Assembly (NCBI GenBank): GCA_028015205.1
Contig: CM051521.1
Span: forward strand, 122,210,614-122,274,613
Reading direction: 5' to 3'
From: Mytilisepta virgata
Lineage: Eukaryota; Mollusca; Bivalvia; Mytilida; Mytilidae
DNA length: 64,000 nucleotides
A program made the translations under genes and the position numbers. The notes under the pieces are model-generated. The model worked only from the letters and a program-made list of their open reading frames with translations, searched no databases and was not told where the DNA came from. How positions within the stretch are numbered: position 1 is the first letter of the stretch; every line of letters starts with the position of its first letter. This document shows positions 11,201-19,726 of this stretch, piece by piece.

Positions 11201-12508
11201 TTAACTCAACTACTGGGGTAAGTTCATGATTTTGTGATATTGATGAAATGATCTACAAAATTAACTTACCTACAGGGGTAAGCTTATAATTTGGTGATAT
11301 TGATGAAATGATCTACAAAATTAACTTACCTACAGGGGTAAGTTCATAATTTGGTGATACTGATGAAATGATCCATGAAATTAACTTACCTACAGGGATA
11401 AGTTCAAAAATTGGTGATATTGATAAAAATGTCTACAAAATTTGACTCAGCTTCATTTGTAAGTTCATAATTTGGTGATATTGATGAAATGAGACACAAA
11501 AATAAGTTAGGTACACAAGTAAGTTCAGAATAAGGTGATATTGATGAAATGAGAGACAAAATTGACTTAGCTACTGGGGTAAGTTCAGAATAAGTTGATA
11601 TTAATGAAATAAGACACACAATTGACTTAGCTACGGGGGTAAGTTCAAACATCAGTGATAAATCATCTACAAAATTTACTTAACTACATGGATAAATTCA
11701 GAATTTGGTGATATTTATGAAATGATCCAAAAAATTAACTAATAGCTACAGGAGTAAGTTCAGAACTTGGTATTGATGATGAAGATTAAACATTGGTGAT
11801 ATTGATACTATGGTTCATAAAATAAACTTAGCTACAGGTGTAAGATCAGATGTTGATTTTACTGATAAAATCTTTCAGAAAGTTAGGGGTAAGTTCAGAT
11901 GTTGATAATGATGAAAAGTTTCAGAAAGTTAAGGTTAGCCTAAGGGGTAAGTTTAGATGTTTGTGATATTGGTCAATTTATCAACAAAGTTAGTTAGGTA
12001 TGTTAAAAGTTGGTGATAAATCCAAATTATCTATCATAAAACGGGGCTGTATGAATTTCACTGTAGACTTATATTGGTAATATTAGCATTATACACAATA
12101 ACTTGAGAGTAATTCAAACAAATAAACTTAGGAAAAAATTAAAAAACATGCAAGTTGGTGGGAGAATTGAAGATTAAAACTACAGATGAACCTGATATGG
12201 TGTAGGTTTGTGTGGAGGGTAAACAATGTTTAAAGAATGTGGGTGAACTTGAGGTGCTGTAGGATGGTAAAATCCAGTAAAAGTTTTGACAATTTTAATT
12301 TCAGACATTAGAAGGATCAGTCTCTTCATCAACATCGTCTTCTGTGTCTGATCTGAGGATAGAAGATCCTGCAAGACTTGAGGCATGTTTACAACAGATA
12401 AAGGAAGTTGTTGGAGATGACGTTAGCGATGAAGATCTGACTAGACATATATTATCAGCTGACTACGATGTCAGTCGAGCTATAAATTTTTATTTTAGTT
12501 CATTATGA
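2034..12508 (+). CDS. BTB/POZ-domain protein with C-terminal HBS1-N/UBA-like domain (3' part of gene)
   Basis: Eight exons join in phase: 2034-2213, 3894-4020, 4779-4947, 5551-5686, 7297-7407, 8492-8601, 11068-11152 and 12305-12508 (stop TGA 12506-12508), giving 373 residues. The first exon opens with an AG acceptor and no start, so the 5' end lies outside the window. Residues about 83-213 look like a BTB/POZ fold: EIPAHCVILASRCRWFQRAL is the usual 'hidden-away/HK.vLa.rs..F' block, followed by VFMLFLQYVYGGQID and LLTLADRYEVDSLK. A BACK-like helical stretch follows to about 277. A Ser-rich linker leads to residues 324-373 (ARLEACLQQIKEVVGDDVS...DVSRAINFYF), which resembles the HBS1 N-terminal/UBA-like domain. 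BTB proteins commonly act as Cullin-3 adaptors or oligomerisation modules; a role here is inference. I cannot name an orthologue. Confidence is high in the exon chain and moderate in the C-terminal domain. Confidence 0.85.
2160..3170 (+). repeat. ~106-bp tandem array founded by an exon end plus its splice donor
   Basis: The unit consists of the 3' half of the exon ending at 2213, its donor and about 38 intronic bases ending TTTCCTTGCCAG. Donor positions are 2214, 2320, 2423 and 2532 (all GTAAGT), 2641 (ATAAGT) and 2745 (GTGGGT). More decayed traces lie at 3060-3160. In copy 2 the exon's reading frame is kept (TSDTKTKNSKEECKK). Confidence 0.85.
3894..4020 (+). CDS. BTB gene exon: start of the BTB domain
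   Basis: Acceptor TTCTGTTATACAG, donor CACG|GTAATT; 127 nt, phase 0 in, phase 1 out. It encodes LSSVESLCIPPNTRDSISAK then KKKEKTDMVFEIILIH, the lead-in and first strand of a BTB fold (the 'DV.f.v' position). The exon begins with TTG, a Leu codon, not a start. Confidence 0.85.
4284..4712 (+). mobile_element. Decayed interspersed repeat with an internal duplication
   Basis: It contains a CATCTGTTCATCC/GTCAGTCCGTATTCCGTCCG stretch, then two related halves with TGACTT(T/C)ATA and GTTGTAACGTGT, ending GTGGGAGTATTATTAGCACG. This resembles old bivalve 'GCGGGGGCATTAATGAGCACG'-ended repeats. No ORF. Confidence 0.45.
4779..4947 (+). CDS. BTB gene exon: BTB core helices
   Basis: Acceptor TATTTAAATAG, donor GACAA|GTAATA; 169 nt, phase 1 in, phase 2 out. 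It carries an acidic insertion (TGDTVIDHTHGEPIEKTELD) and then the diagnostic EIPAHCVILASRCRWFQRAL. The insertion between the first strand and the 'H..vL' block is longer than in most BTB domains. Confidence 0.88.
5551..5686 (+). CDS. BTB gene exon: BTB C-terminal half
   Basis: Acceptor AAATATTACAG, donor GAG|GTATCC; 136 nt, phase 2 in, phase 0 out. It encodes ITIHDTNPEVFMLFLQYVYG and LTELLTLADRYE, the usual 'F...L.yiYtg' and 'll..A..y' BTB blocks. The donor is weak, and a Tigger-like element starts only 15 bases beyond it. Confidence 0.88.
5702..7098 (+). mobile_element. Tigger/pogo-like DNA transposon, deleted, TA target duplication
   Basis: The ends are inverted: CCGTTAATCCTAGCCTATAA at 5702 against CCGTTGATACTTGCCC read inward from 7098, both followed further in by CCTATAAGACGA. 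Each end is flanked by TA (5700-5701, 7099-7100), as expected of the Tc1-mariner-pogo group. Inside is only the C-terminal part of a DDE transposase. A poly-G run lies at about 5758-5772. It occupies most of the intron between two BTB exons. Confidence 0.75.
5806..6196 (+). pseudogene. Tigger/pogo-like transposase C-terminal fragment, frameshifted
   Basis: The frame reads TTSILQPLDVCLNKPFKSNM and then VCEWVVKAWQDIPSEMVIKS and FKQYGISN, matching the end of pogo/Tigger DDE transposases ('T..LQPLDv..NkpFK', 'W..i....v..SF...Gi'). After SN the frame slips: the family's acidic ending (SDLIQSDSAPQEEIAYDDDV, stop) continues in another frame, consistent with a one-base deletion near 6080. The N-terminal DNA-binding and catalytic parts are missing. 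Confidence 0.8.
7297..7407 (+). CDS. BTB gene exon: end of BTB and start of a BACK-like region
   Basis: Acceptor GATAAATTTGTAG, donor AAG|GTAAAT; 111 nt, phase 0 in and out. It encodes VDSLKCVCEHALGGHINNET and ALYLLSMADQLQTKALK. The 'L...C...l...i....a...l..A......L' spacing is typical of the helices following a BTB domain. Confidence 0.88.
7441..8230. other. Intron sequence, possible decayed repeat
   Basis: AT-rich intron between BTB exons. GACCGCGGTTGGCTTCGCC at about 7468 and a GGCGACAA-rich patch at 8150-8200 differ in composition from their surroundings and may be the ends of one old insertion. No coding potential is seen. Confidence 0.3.
8492..8601 (+). CDS. BTB gene exon: BACK-like helices
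   Basis: Acceptor TCTAACATTTCAG, donor AACAG|GTCAGT; 110 nt, phase 0 in, phase 2 out. It encodes EQALCYIQKNPSLTEGDVFI and ELPQHLRNEVYHALSN, helical and continuous in frame with its neighbours. The 73-bp tandem array begins 174 bases downstream. Confidence 0.87.
8775..10437 (+). repeat. 73-bp tandem repeat (minisatellite), about 22-23 copies
   Basis: The unit begins CATTGTGGTTGTATTG and includes GGCTATTGGTATTAAAGCCA and CTCCTAGAGACAGTCAGTCA. The first period, 8775 to 8848, is 73 bases. Two copies lack about 15 bases (near 9580 and 9715). Variants (GAGGCT/GATGCT, AGTCAAT/AGTCTGT) are interspersed, indicating repeated local amplification. The array lies in a BTB intron and the unit is not a multiple of three. 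Confidence 0.92.
11068..11152 (+). CDS. BTB gene exon: acidic linker
   Basis: Acceptor ATCATTTACAG, donor ACAGGG|GTAAGT; 85 nt, phase 2 in, phase 0 out. It encodes DDSSDPETPSSNVGDIDEMI and HKINLATG. The 3' part of this exon plus its donor is the founder of a roughly 60-bp tandem array in the next intron. Confidence 0.85.
11110..12010 (+). repeat. ~60-bp tandem array founded by an exon end plus its splice donor
   Basis: Unit starts at 11111 (the exon), 11176, 11236, 11296, 11356, 11416, 11477, 11537 and 11597, with weaker copies near 11710 and beyond. Each copies GATATTGATGAAATGATCCA, AAATTAACTTAGCTACAGGG and the donor. GTAAGT recurs at 11218, 11338, 11459, 11519, 11579, 11639 and 11754. Copies become more diverged away from the exon. 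Confidence 0.9.
12305..12508 (+). CDS. BTB gene terminal exon: Ser-rich linker and HBS1-N/UBA-like domain
   Basis: Acceptor TTTTAATTTCAG; 204 nt including stop TGA 12506-12508. A TLEGSVSSSTSSSVSDL linker precedes RIEDPARLEACLQQIKEVVG and DVSDEDLTRHILSADYDVSR. The pattern 'L..cl..i.evvGd.v....l...il..dyDv.rAi...' is what I associate with the N-terminal domain of HBS1-like translation factors, a UBA-like three-helix fold. A profile search would decide. Confidence 0.85.
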   Translation, partial: TLEGSVSSSTSSSVSDLRIEDPARLEACLQQIKEVVGDDVSDEDLTRHILSADYDVSRAINFYFSSL

Positions 12509-13500
12509 TATTTATACTTAATATAAGTCCTTGTGATATTGTTTTAGTCAGCTGATTGTCATGTGACACTGTGATTTCATTTTGTTGTTGATTGTTATTT
12601 TGATTTTATGATTAATTGGTTGGTTTTATTTTTTGATTGACATTTTACAATGCACACTTTTTAGTTTGTTCAGATGTACTGGAAGAGATCTGTTTATTTT
12701 TAAGTTATGTATATATATATATGTTGATGTAGTAATATATCCTGAGAAATAAAAGACATAATGGGTCTTACCCGTGTAAAGCTGTATTGGTGTTAGATCA
12801 AGCCAATACCACTATCCTCACCCCAATATGACAGCTCTTGGATGTAGTACAGAACCAAAACCCTATTTAATATTCATATAATATTTTATAATTTGGATTT
12901 ATAATATAATAAATGAACTATATCATGTTAGAGCTAGGATCTTTGGTGAAATGTGGTGACAATATACCTTAAACTGTTTTTCAAACATAGAGCAGCAAAG
13001 GCAACTGATTTGGACTAAGAATGAAAACTTTAGCCACATCAAATTGATTTTTAATTTTTTTGTTTTTTGCTGCTCTGAATTTTGGACCTCGTAAATTTAA
13101 GAAAAAAATTTTATCACTTCATTTTGCAAAAATGCTGAATATTTGCCCCAAATTCTTAATTTTTCAAGAAATTTTAAAATGTGTTCGCCCACTTCTAAAT
13201 TTTTTCCATTTTTTGCAATATTTTAGTTAAAAAAAAAATGTAATGCAAGTAAATTTGATATTTGCCTGAAAAAAAAACTAGTCATCAAGATAAAAAATTA
13301 AAATTAAGGTTTCACTCACTCGCACCTATTTTTGCCATAAAAAATCCAAAGAACTAAAAATCAGTTTGGTGTGGACTTAAATAATTTTAGCTTCATCAAA
13401 GGTAAAATACATTGAAGTAATGTTATTCAGTCCTAAGATGTAATTCTTTTCATGTAACTCTTCTATAATAAGCAAGGTTCAATTACATTTTGATATTTTT
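12509..13500. other. 3' UTR and AT-rich flank of the BTB gene
   Basis: Apart from the candidate poly(A) signal and a (TA)n run near 12710, I see only AT-rich DNA. A short stretch at 12770-12850 (ATGGGTCTTACCCGTGTAAA) forms a small inverted repeat. Confidence 0.5.
12748..12753 (+). terminator. Polyadenylation signal AATAAA of the BTB gene (candidate)
   Basis: AATAAA lies 240 bases past the stop codon, giving a short AT-rich 3' UTR with a small TA run just before it. It is the first canonical hexamer after the stop. Other AATAAA copies occur further on, so use of this site is inferred. Confidence 0.45.
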
Positions 13501-14250
13501 ATGCCCCCAGTTGGGGGGGGGGGGGGGGGGGCGCATATTAATTTACCCTTGTCTTTTTGTTCGTGCTTCCAGATATAGATACATGCTTTGTCCAGCTATC
13601 TCCTCCTACAGTTTTAATATTTTGTAGGATGTTTATACACATAATGGAGGTGTGCATGTCCAGAGGATTTTGTTTTTTTTCAAATATTCTCAAAATGACA
13701 TGTAGTTGGACTTAGTCATTATACCACCCGCAAACAAAGTTTGGGGGGTATATAGGAATCACCTTGTCCGTCCGTCTGTCTGTCTGTCCGTCTGTCCATA
13801 TATCTTGTAAGCGCAACTTCTCCTAGACCGCTCAATGGATTTCAATGAAACTTTACAGAAAGGAAGTACATCATCCAAAGATGTGCATGAAGAAAAATCT
13901 TTGCTTTCCGATATCACACAAGGGAGATAATTGGACTTCAAAGCGGGGGGTATCCTTTGTGAGCTTTGCTCACAGTACATCTAGTTTTTTTTGTACTAGC
14001 CGCATAATGGGAACATGGTTTGTCCGGCTAACTCCTCCTACAGTTTTGGAGCTACAGCTTTAATATTTTGCAGGATGTTTATGGCCATAATGAAAGTGTG
14101 CATGTCCACAGGATTTTGATTTTTTTCAAATATTCTCAAAATGACAGATAGTTGGACTTAGTCATTTTTTTCGTACTAGCTGCATTGTTTATAATTTCTT
14201 ATGGTCAGGCGGGGGCATCATTTGTGTCTTACAGACACACTTCATTCTTT
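13500..14250 (+). mobile_element. Two tandem copies of a GCCCCC-type repeat, one interrupted
   Basis: Copies of a unit (GTCCAGCTATCTCCTCCTAC / GTCCGGCTAACTCCTCCTAC, then TTTTGCAGGATGTTTAT and TGGACTTAGTCATT) lie at about 13580-13720 and 14020-14170. A run of about 19 G's is at 13513-13531. The first copy is split by another repeat at 13721-13984. Confidence 0.6.
13721..13984 (+). mobile_element. Nested interspersed repeat (CCGCAAACAAAGTTTGG type)
   Basis: It starts ATACCACCCGCAAACAAAGT, has CCTTGTCCGTCCGTCTGTCT and ends GAGCTTTGCTCACAGTACAT-CTAG. It interrupts the outer repeat between GGACTTAGTCAT and TTTTTTGTACTAGC, which are continuous in the second outer copy at 14155-14180. From memory this is a common mussel repeat; non-coding. 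Confidence 0.6.
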
Positions 14251-14289
14251 TAAAAAAATCACTCCTAACAAAACAACTTTGTCCATAAT

Positions 14290-15215
14290 TATAAAGTGCA
14301 GGTGGAGGCATACTTCTTTTTTAGTTGTTATAAATATTTCAGCTAATTCTATTGTCTAAAAACTTACCAATATAACATGTATTAAGTTACCAGGAAGGCT
14401 TTGTCTGCCAATTTATCTAAAAATGTTTACTGATTATTTTATAACCTAGCTGTATTATTTTAAGGTATATTTGGATGATATAGTTCAGTATGTGACTTTC
14501 TGTAAGGTACCATGTTACAGCTCTATACTGGTGTTCTATTCTACAGAATAAACTCATCTATTATATCAGAGAATTTTGTTAAAAAATTACTGAAGAAAAT
14601 AAATTTAGGGGTTTAATTTTCTTTAAAATTTATTTCTTCAGGTAAATGTCACATTTCCAAGCTACAGTCATTTGTGAGACCAGAAACTACTTATATATAA
14701 ATAGCTTAGAGTTTAAAATATATCGTAAATGTTTGATTATTCATTAAAATTAAAATGATATGAACATACAAAGAATCTTGGGTAATTTTTTATATTTTGT
14801 GTTGTTAGTATACAGGGTATCTAATGAAAACCTCTGATTGTATTTATTTTGATATTTTTTCTTGTCTGTACAAAATACATACAATTATTATACAGTTTGT
14901 TTTTCTTTGTGTGCATGTGTGTGGCTGTTGGGGAGGTATGTACTGTTGCCTTAGATACTATACCCATTCAATCTTATTAACATCTTAAAAGACATTGCAT
15001 ATGAAGTTGTTTGTTTATTTCCATTGGGAGGGAGGAAGTATTTTATAATTTATTTTGAGTTATGTGATTTTATATAGATTTATTAATAATGATAATGTAT
15101 TGTTTAATTTATAATATATTGATTAAAGGTGAGTTGATTGTAATTACATGTACTTGAAGATCATTTGAATTTATGAATATTTATGTATACAAAAAAAATG
15201 CTGTTTTTCTTTCAT
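14290..15215. other. AT-rich intergenic DNA
   Basis: No gene, RNA or repeat structure that I can support is seen in this stretch. Confidence 0.4.
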
Positions 15216-15224
15216 GTTTAGATT

Positions 15225-15600
15225 ATGTAAGGGCCATGTAGGCTATTGTCACCACTTAGCATCTGTCTAAGTTTTTCGTATTGATTGTCTCCCCTAATAT
15301 CCTGAGCTGAAAGAACTGAAACTTGGAACTTGGTATGAATCTTTTAAAAATATATCACTTTTTTCCCCCGTCAAACATGGCTGCCATGAATTATGAAAAA
15401 TATACTCTCCTCCGATAACAGTGCCAGTTGAGATCTGTGGAAGGACAAATACAGAGTTTACATATTTTTTCACAAACAGGTAAGTGTTATATAAAATTTG
15501 AAAACTTAAATCCCAGCAGGACTGTAATGTAACTGATGTGGACAGATATAGTTTGCAAAAAATTTTCTCCACCTTGCCAAATAAACTAACTTGATTTTTA
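15225..15600 (-). mobile_element. Truncated GAGCTAA-family repeat (reverse orientation)
   Basis: GGGCCATGTAGGCTATTGTC and ACCACTTAGCATCTGTCTAA are the inverted, diverged form of the family's 3' end (GCCAAGTGATGGCAATAGCT-CACATGGCC). The remainder (CATGGCTGCCATGAATTATG) fits its interior. Confidence 0.5.
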
Positions 15601-16630
15601 AGAAAAAGGATAAATTGCCAAGTGAGTGATACTCGCCAAGATGTTCAGTATCTAGCTTTAATTCTATTGTTTATGATCTTATTATTGTGCTGTAAACATT
15701 AGTAAAAAATAATTCCTATGGGTTTCGGTGTTGATCTGTCAAAACTAATGCCACAATCTAAAGCATAAACAAGTGAATTTATTCTGGAAAGGAATGAATA
15801 CCCTACGAAATTCACTTTACGGCATGTCAATAACCCTTAAAAGTTTCAAGAACTGGACATATTAATGCGCCTGTAATTTTCAGTATTCAGTTTGAAGTGA
15901 TGGGGCAAATTTTCACGGGAAATTTGAAACGAGAAAAAATTTCTTATTTGGTAAGCAATGTACTAGTCAAGTACAATTTTCTAAGACAGATTTTATTTGA
16001 AAAATTCATTTTATATTTTTTCCAAATTTTTGAAAATGACGAATTTAACATTGTAGTAAACGGGGGCTCGATTTGTTGGTGTGCCTTCTAATATCAGTTA
16101 AACTTTAGCCAGTCTTTATAAGCTAGATAACACTGGATTACTGGCCTTGGTAATATTTATCATTCTAATATGACGTCCTATATATCGTCAAATGATATAT
16201 TACCAGGTATATCCACTTTTAGCACATGCATATATAGGCTTCTATATAAATGCCTGTTTGGTAAGCTTTAATGACAAAAGTATCTATTTTCACACGAAAT
16301 TGTTTATCTTTATAAAGAAACCATGTGATACAACAATAATTATGACAGTTTTGTACGCTGCAATGCATATTTATGCAGGCCGGGACATCTTGATTTTTGA
16401 ATGACATGAAGGTTACCAAATGCTTTGTATTATTTTCTTGTGTAAATGATGAATTATATAATTTGATTGTTTAAATGGTTATCTTATGAAAATAGTTTAA
16501 TTCCAAATATGGTCTTAAAAGGACACATTGTGCCATATTAATTGTAAGAGAAATGGAACATCCAAATCAATATTGAATACATATAAAACAGCTCAAATTA
16601 CCAAAATTAGTGTACCTGGTATTAGAATAG
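15600..16630. other. AT-rich intergenic DNA
   Basis: Small open frames (e.g. 15897-16091, 16192-16404) have no recognisable motif and AT-rich codons. I see no supported feature. Confidence 0.4.
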
Positions 16631-16770
16631 AAATAAATTATATGGGTATAGAGTTGTGGTTATTTACACATGGGCTGGGCCTTTTATACCTCGCTATCAC
16701 CCAGTACAATATAATTGAATATAAAGGCCCAGCCCATGTGTAAATGACCACAACTCTATAACCCTTATTT
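16631..16770. mobile_element. Foldback element (140-bp hairpin)
   Basis: The left arm TATAGAGTTGTGGTTATTTA-CACATGGGCTGGGCC pairs with the right arm GGCCCAGCCCATGTGTAAAT-GACCACAACTCTATA around a loop of about 35 bases. Arms of about 50 bases with few mismatches suggest a MITE or foldback insertion. Confidence 0.7.
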
Positions 16771-17905
16771 CTTAAGTATATGTCAGTAATATGGTCATGG
16801 TATGAATACATGTGTAAATGTCAAAACTGGCTTTAAATGGAAATCTGAATTGTGATTTATCATTTGGCTCAATTACCAACCAGACTTACATTTCTTTCAA
16901 AGAGACCTAGGATAATATAGGGTTGATAACTGTGATGATAAAGAAAATACTTTTCTGATATGATATACTTTCTGGGTATGACATCCTGATATATAATGTT
17001 AGTGTGACCAGATGATAATAATTGGATGTGAAATTATGGCTATTTTATCATTACACATATGCAGATTTTATCATATCAGCGTCAAATATATGATAATCCA
17101 GTTTTAATGTTGCTCCGACATATTCTAACTGTAGTTTTTCATGGTAGCTACATGTCATAAATTAAACATATGTAGTAAAATTCATTGCTTTTATGTCATT
17201 ATTGAAAATGTATGTAATTATTTTAATATAGCTACTGTGGTTCCCACATACTTTGCCAACTGATTTCTTGATTCTCTGATTTGATATGAGTTCCCAAATT
17301 GAGTGGAATAAATAGTGAACAAATTTCCAGTAAAAATATTTGGCAAAGCCAGTAATAAATTTTATCATTAAATGATTTGATCTTTGAACAATTAATTTTA
17401 CATAGAGAGTCAGTGATATAATAGATATAAATATCTTCTTTTTAATGTAAAAATTTAGAATTGTTAAATTTTTGCTTGTTAGGTTGAATATCAATTCTGA
17501 AAATAAGTTACATTTCATGGCATTTTTGTTGTAAAATCTTTATTTAATTGGTACATTGATTTTACTATACTCTTGTTCTTTTTCTTGTTTAAAATTTAAA
17601 ATGTCTTTGCTTATTTATTCTATGATAAACTTTATTTACACTTTATTTTGTCTTATTTCACCCCACATTTGCTGTCCTATGCAAGAGGGCATTAAGTTTC
17701 ATTTAAGTTTCACGAGTATGGTTTGGTCTTGTTTTTAAAGTGTAACACTGCACTTGCTTATCATCCTTATTAAGTGTATGGTGAATGTCAGATGTGTAGA
17801 CTTGCTATGCCATTTAATCCAGATCTTTTGAACTGTGGAGAACATTTATGGACATATTCAAGATTATGATGCTGTTGGAAGAAATTTTCCAGATTTTCAT
17901 TGTTT
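16771..17905. other. AT-rich intergenic DNA
   Basis: The longest frame (17162-17518, minus, 118 codons) is Ile/Phe/Tyr/Lys-rich with no motif, so I take it as chance. No other feature is seen. Confidence 0.4.
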
Positions 17906-17914
17906 GGAGTTGTC

Positions 17915-18560
17915 TTTTTTCAGCTCATCCAGCCAAAGGCAAGTGTGAGCTTTTGCCATCACTTGGCATCCGTCATTTGTCATCTGTAAACTGTCCATTA
18001 ACTTTTCAAATTTTGATCCTCTCCAGAACCACTGAATAGACTTTAACCAAACCTGGCAGAGATGTCTGTTATAACGTCCTTACTTTGGTGCCAATTGGTC
18101 AAGAAACATTACTGCAAGAGCCTGTTCTAATTTCTGGTTGGCAAAACTTCTTCTCACCAAAATGTTTCTATAAAGGTCTTCATATTGTTACTTTGGGTCG
18201 GATCCGAAATACATAATGGCTTCCATCAATCTAATCGGTCAACATTAGACCATATAGGAAAATGCATTAAAATTTCCAATAATTAAACAGATTGGTACCA
18301 AGCTTGGTAATATATATTGGGTCACAAATAATTCTTGTTACTTTGGTGTTATTCTTACGGGGCTTTTTGGATTGATAAAATTTATACGTTCTTCTGCTCT
18401 GAAACTAAACGAGGCATAGATTTGAAACTAAAATGAATTATACAGGGTTAGGGTATCCACACTTGCTTTATCCAAGTTAGTAATTTTGATGCAGGCACCT
18501 TGAGGGTGATATGAAATCTAAACTGAAATGCATGCGAACCAAAGGAACACATTGTCAAGC
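17915..18560 (-). mobile_element. GAGCTAA-family repeat (reverse orientation)
   Basis: It begins TCAGCTCATCCAGCCAAAGG and GTGAGCTTTTGCCATCACTT-GGCATCCGTC, the reverse complement of the family 3' end, followed by interior sequence (CCAATTGGTCAAGAAAC, GGTACCAAGCTTGGTAATAT). Confidence 0.6.
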
Positions 18561-18655
18561 TAACAGGTCTATTGGGCAGTAGAGATGAAACAACACAAAA
18601 GATAAATTGTAATATTTCTTTACATCTAAATGTGTGTAGCAGATCACATATTGCA

Positions 18656-19018
18656 CATAGCTACAGCATAAATATATACACAGCAAAATAACCATGGTTA
18701 TGTTACCATAGCAACTTGTATAAATATATACACAGCAAAATAACCATAGTTGTGTTACTATAGCTACAGCATAAATATATACAGAGTAAAATAACCATGG
18801 TTATGTTACCATAAATACAAAATAAATATTAAAACAGCAAAATAACCATGATTATGTTACCATAGATTGAGAGTAAATATATACACAGTAAAATAACCAT
18901 AGTTGCGTTACTATAGCTACAGCATAAATATATGCAGAGTAAAATAACCATAGTTATGTACCATAGATACAGAATACATATGAACATGTACACAGTAAAA
19001 TTACCATGGTTACAGTAA
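18656..19018. repeat. ~58-bp tandem array with CCATGG-centred palindromes
   Basis: About six copies of ATAAATATATACACAGCAAA-ATAACCATGGTTATGTTACC-ATAG. Each unit holds an AACCATGGTT-type dyad and a GTTACCATAG motif. One copy reads GTTACCATAGCAAC (about 18701), which fits the RFX X-box consensus RYYNYYATRRNRAC. Confidence 0.75.
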
Positions 19019-19726
19019 GGCCCTGGTCGCTACAATGTCGCATAATTGAAACCTTAATCTGAAACTGAAATAAGATGTGAAAATATCTTCATCAATGCAC
19101 ATATGGAATGATTTTATTGTATTTCAGATTAAAGATTTGTATCTTCTTGTAGAACAAGGCATAAATATATAACTAATATGATATTTCAAAATAATTTAAA
19201 TGCAATTTATTTTGCCTAAAAAACAGAGATTAAGATTATATAATGATAATTGAGAGACAGCCATAATATGATAACATTCCATCTGTCGATGACGGGGCAT
19301 GCAGTTCGTCAAACTTTTAAAAAAAAAGTTTTCAGTTTCAGGGGTCCTCACTCTTGAAATAATAACTCCTAAATTTTATCAAAGCAAGATATATAGCTAA
19401 GTTTCAGAAACTTTAAAAAAGCATAACTCTTTAATCTTAAAATACATGTATATGTCAATTAACAATGTAACAATTTTCAAAAGAATCCCTTATGCTGAAA
19501 CAGAAACTTAAGTTTGAAAGTTAATTTTATTAACAGTACCATATTGAATTGCTATGTAAAATTCTTTTGCCATTCAAAATGGAAATAACTTTCAAAATAT
19601 TTATCTATCTGTTACCCCAAACAACAAAGCTTGACGCTGTGACCTTTACTTCTGACCTTTTGACCAAATATGTATTTGCGTGGAATATCAATGTACACCA
19701 CTTATGCTTTGTCCTGAACAAGAGGC

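Noticed and set aside
11404..11652. 82-codon minus-strand frame with repeated peptide
   Set aside because: It is the reverse of the 60-bp exon-derived array; the apparent peptide repeats follow from the DNA repeats.
17162..17518. 118-codon minus-strand frame
   Set aside because: Ile/Lys/Phe/Tyr-rich, as expected of AT-rich non-coding DNA, with no domain and no splice context.
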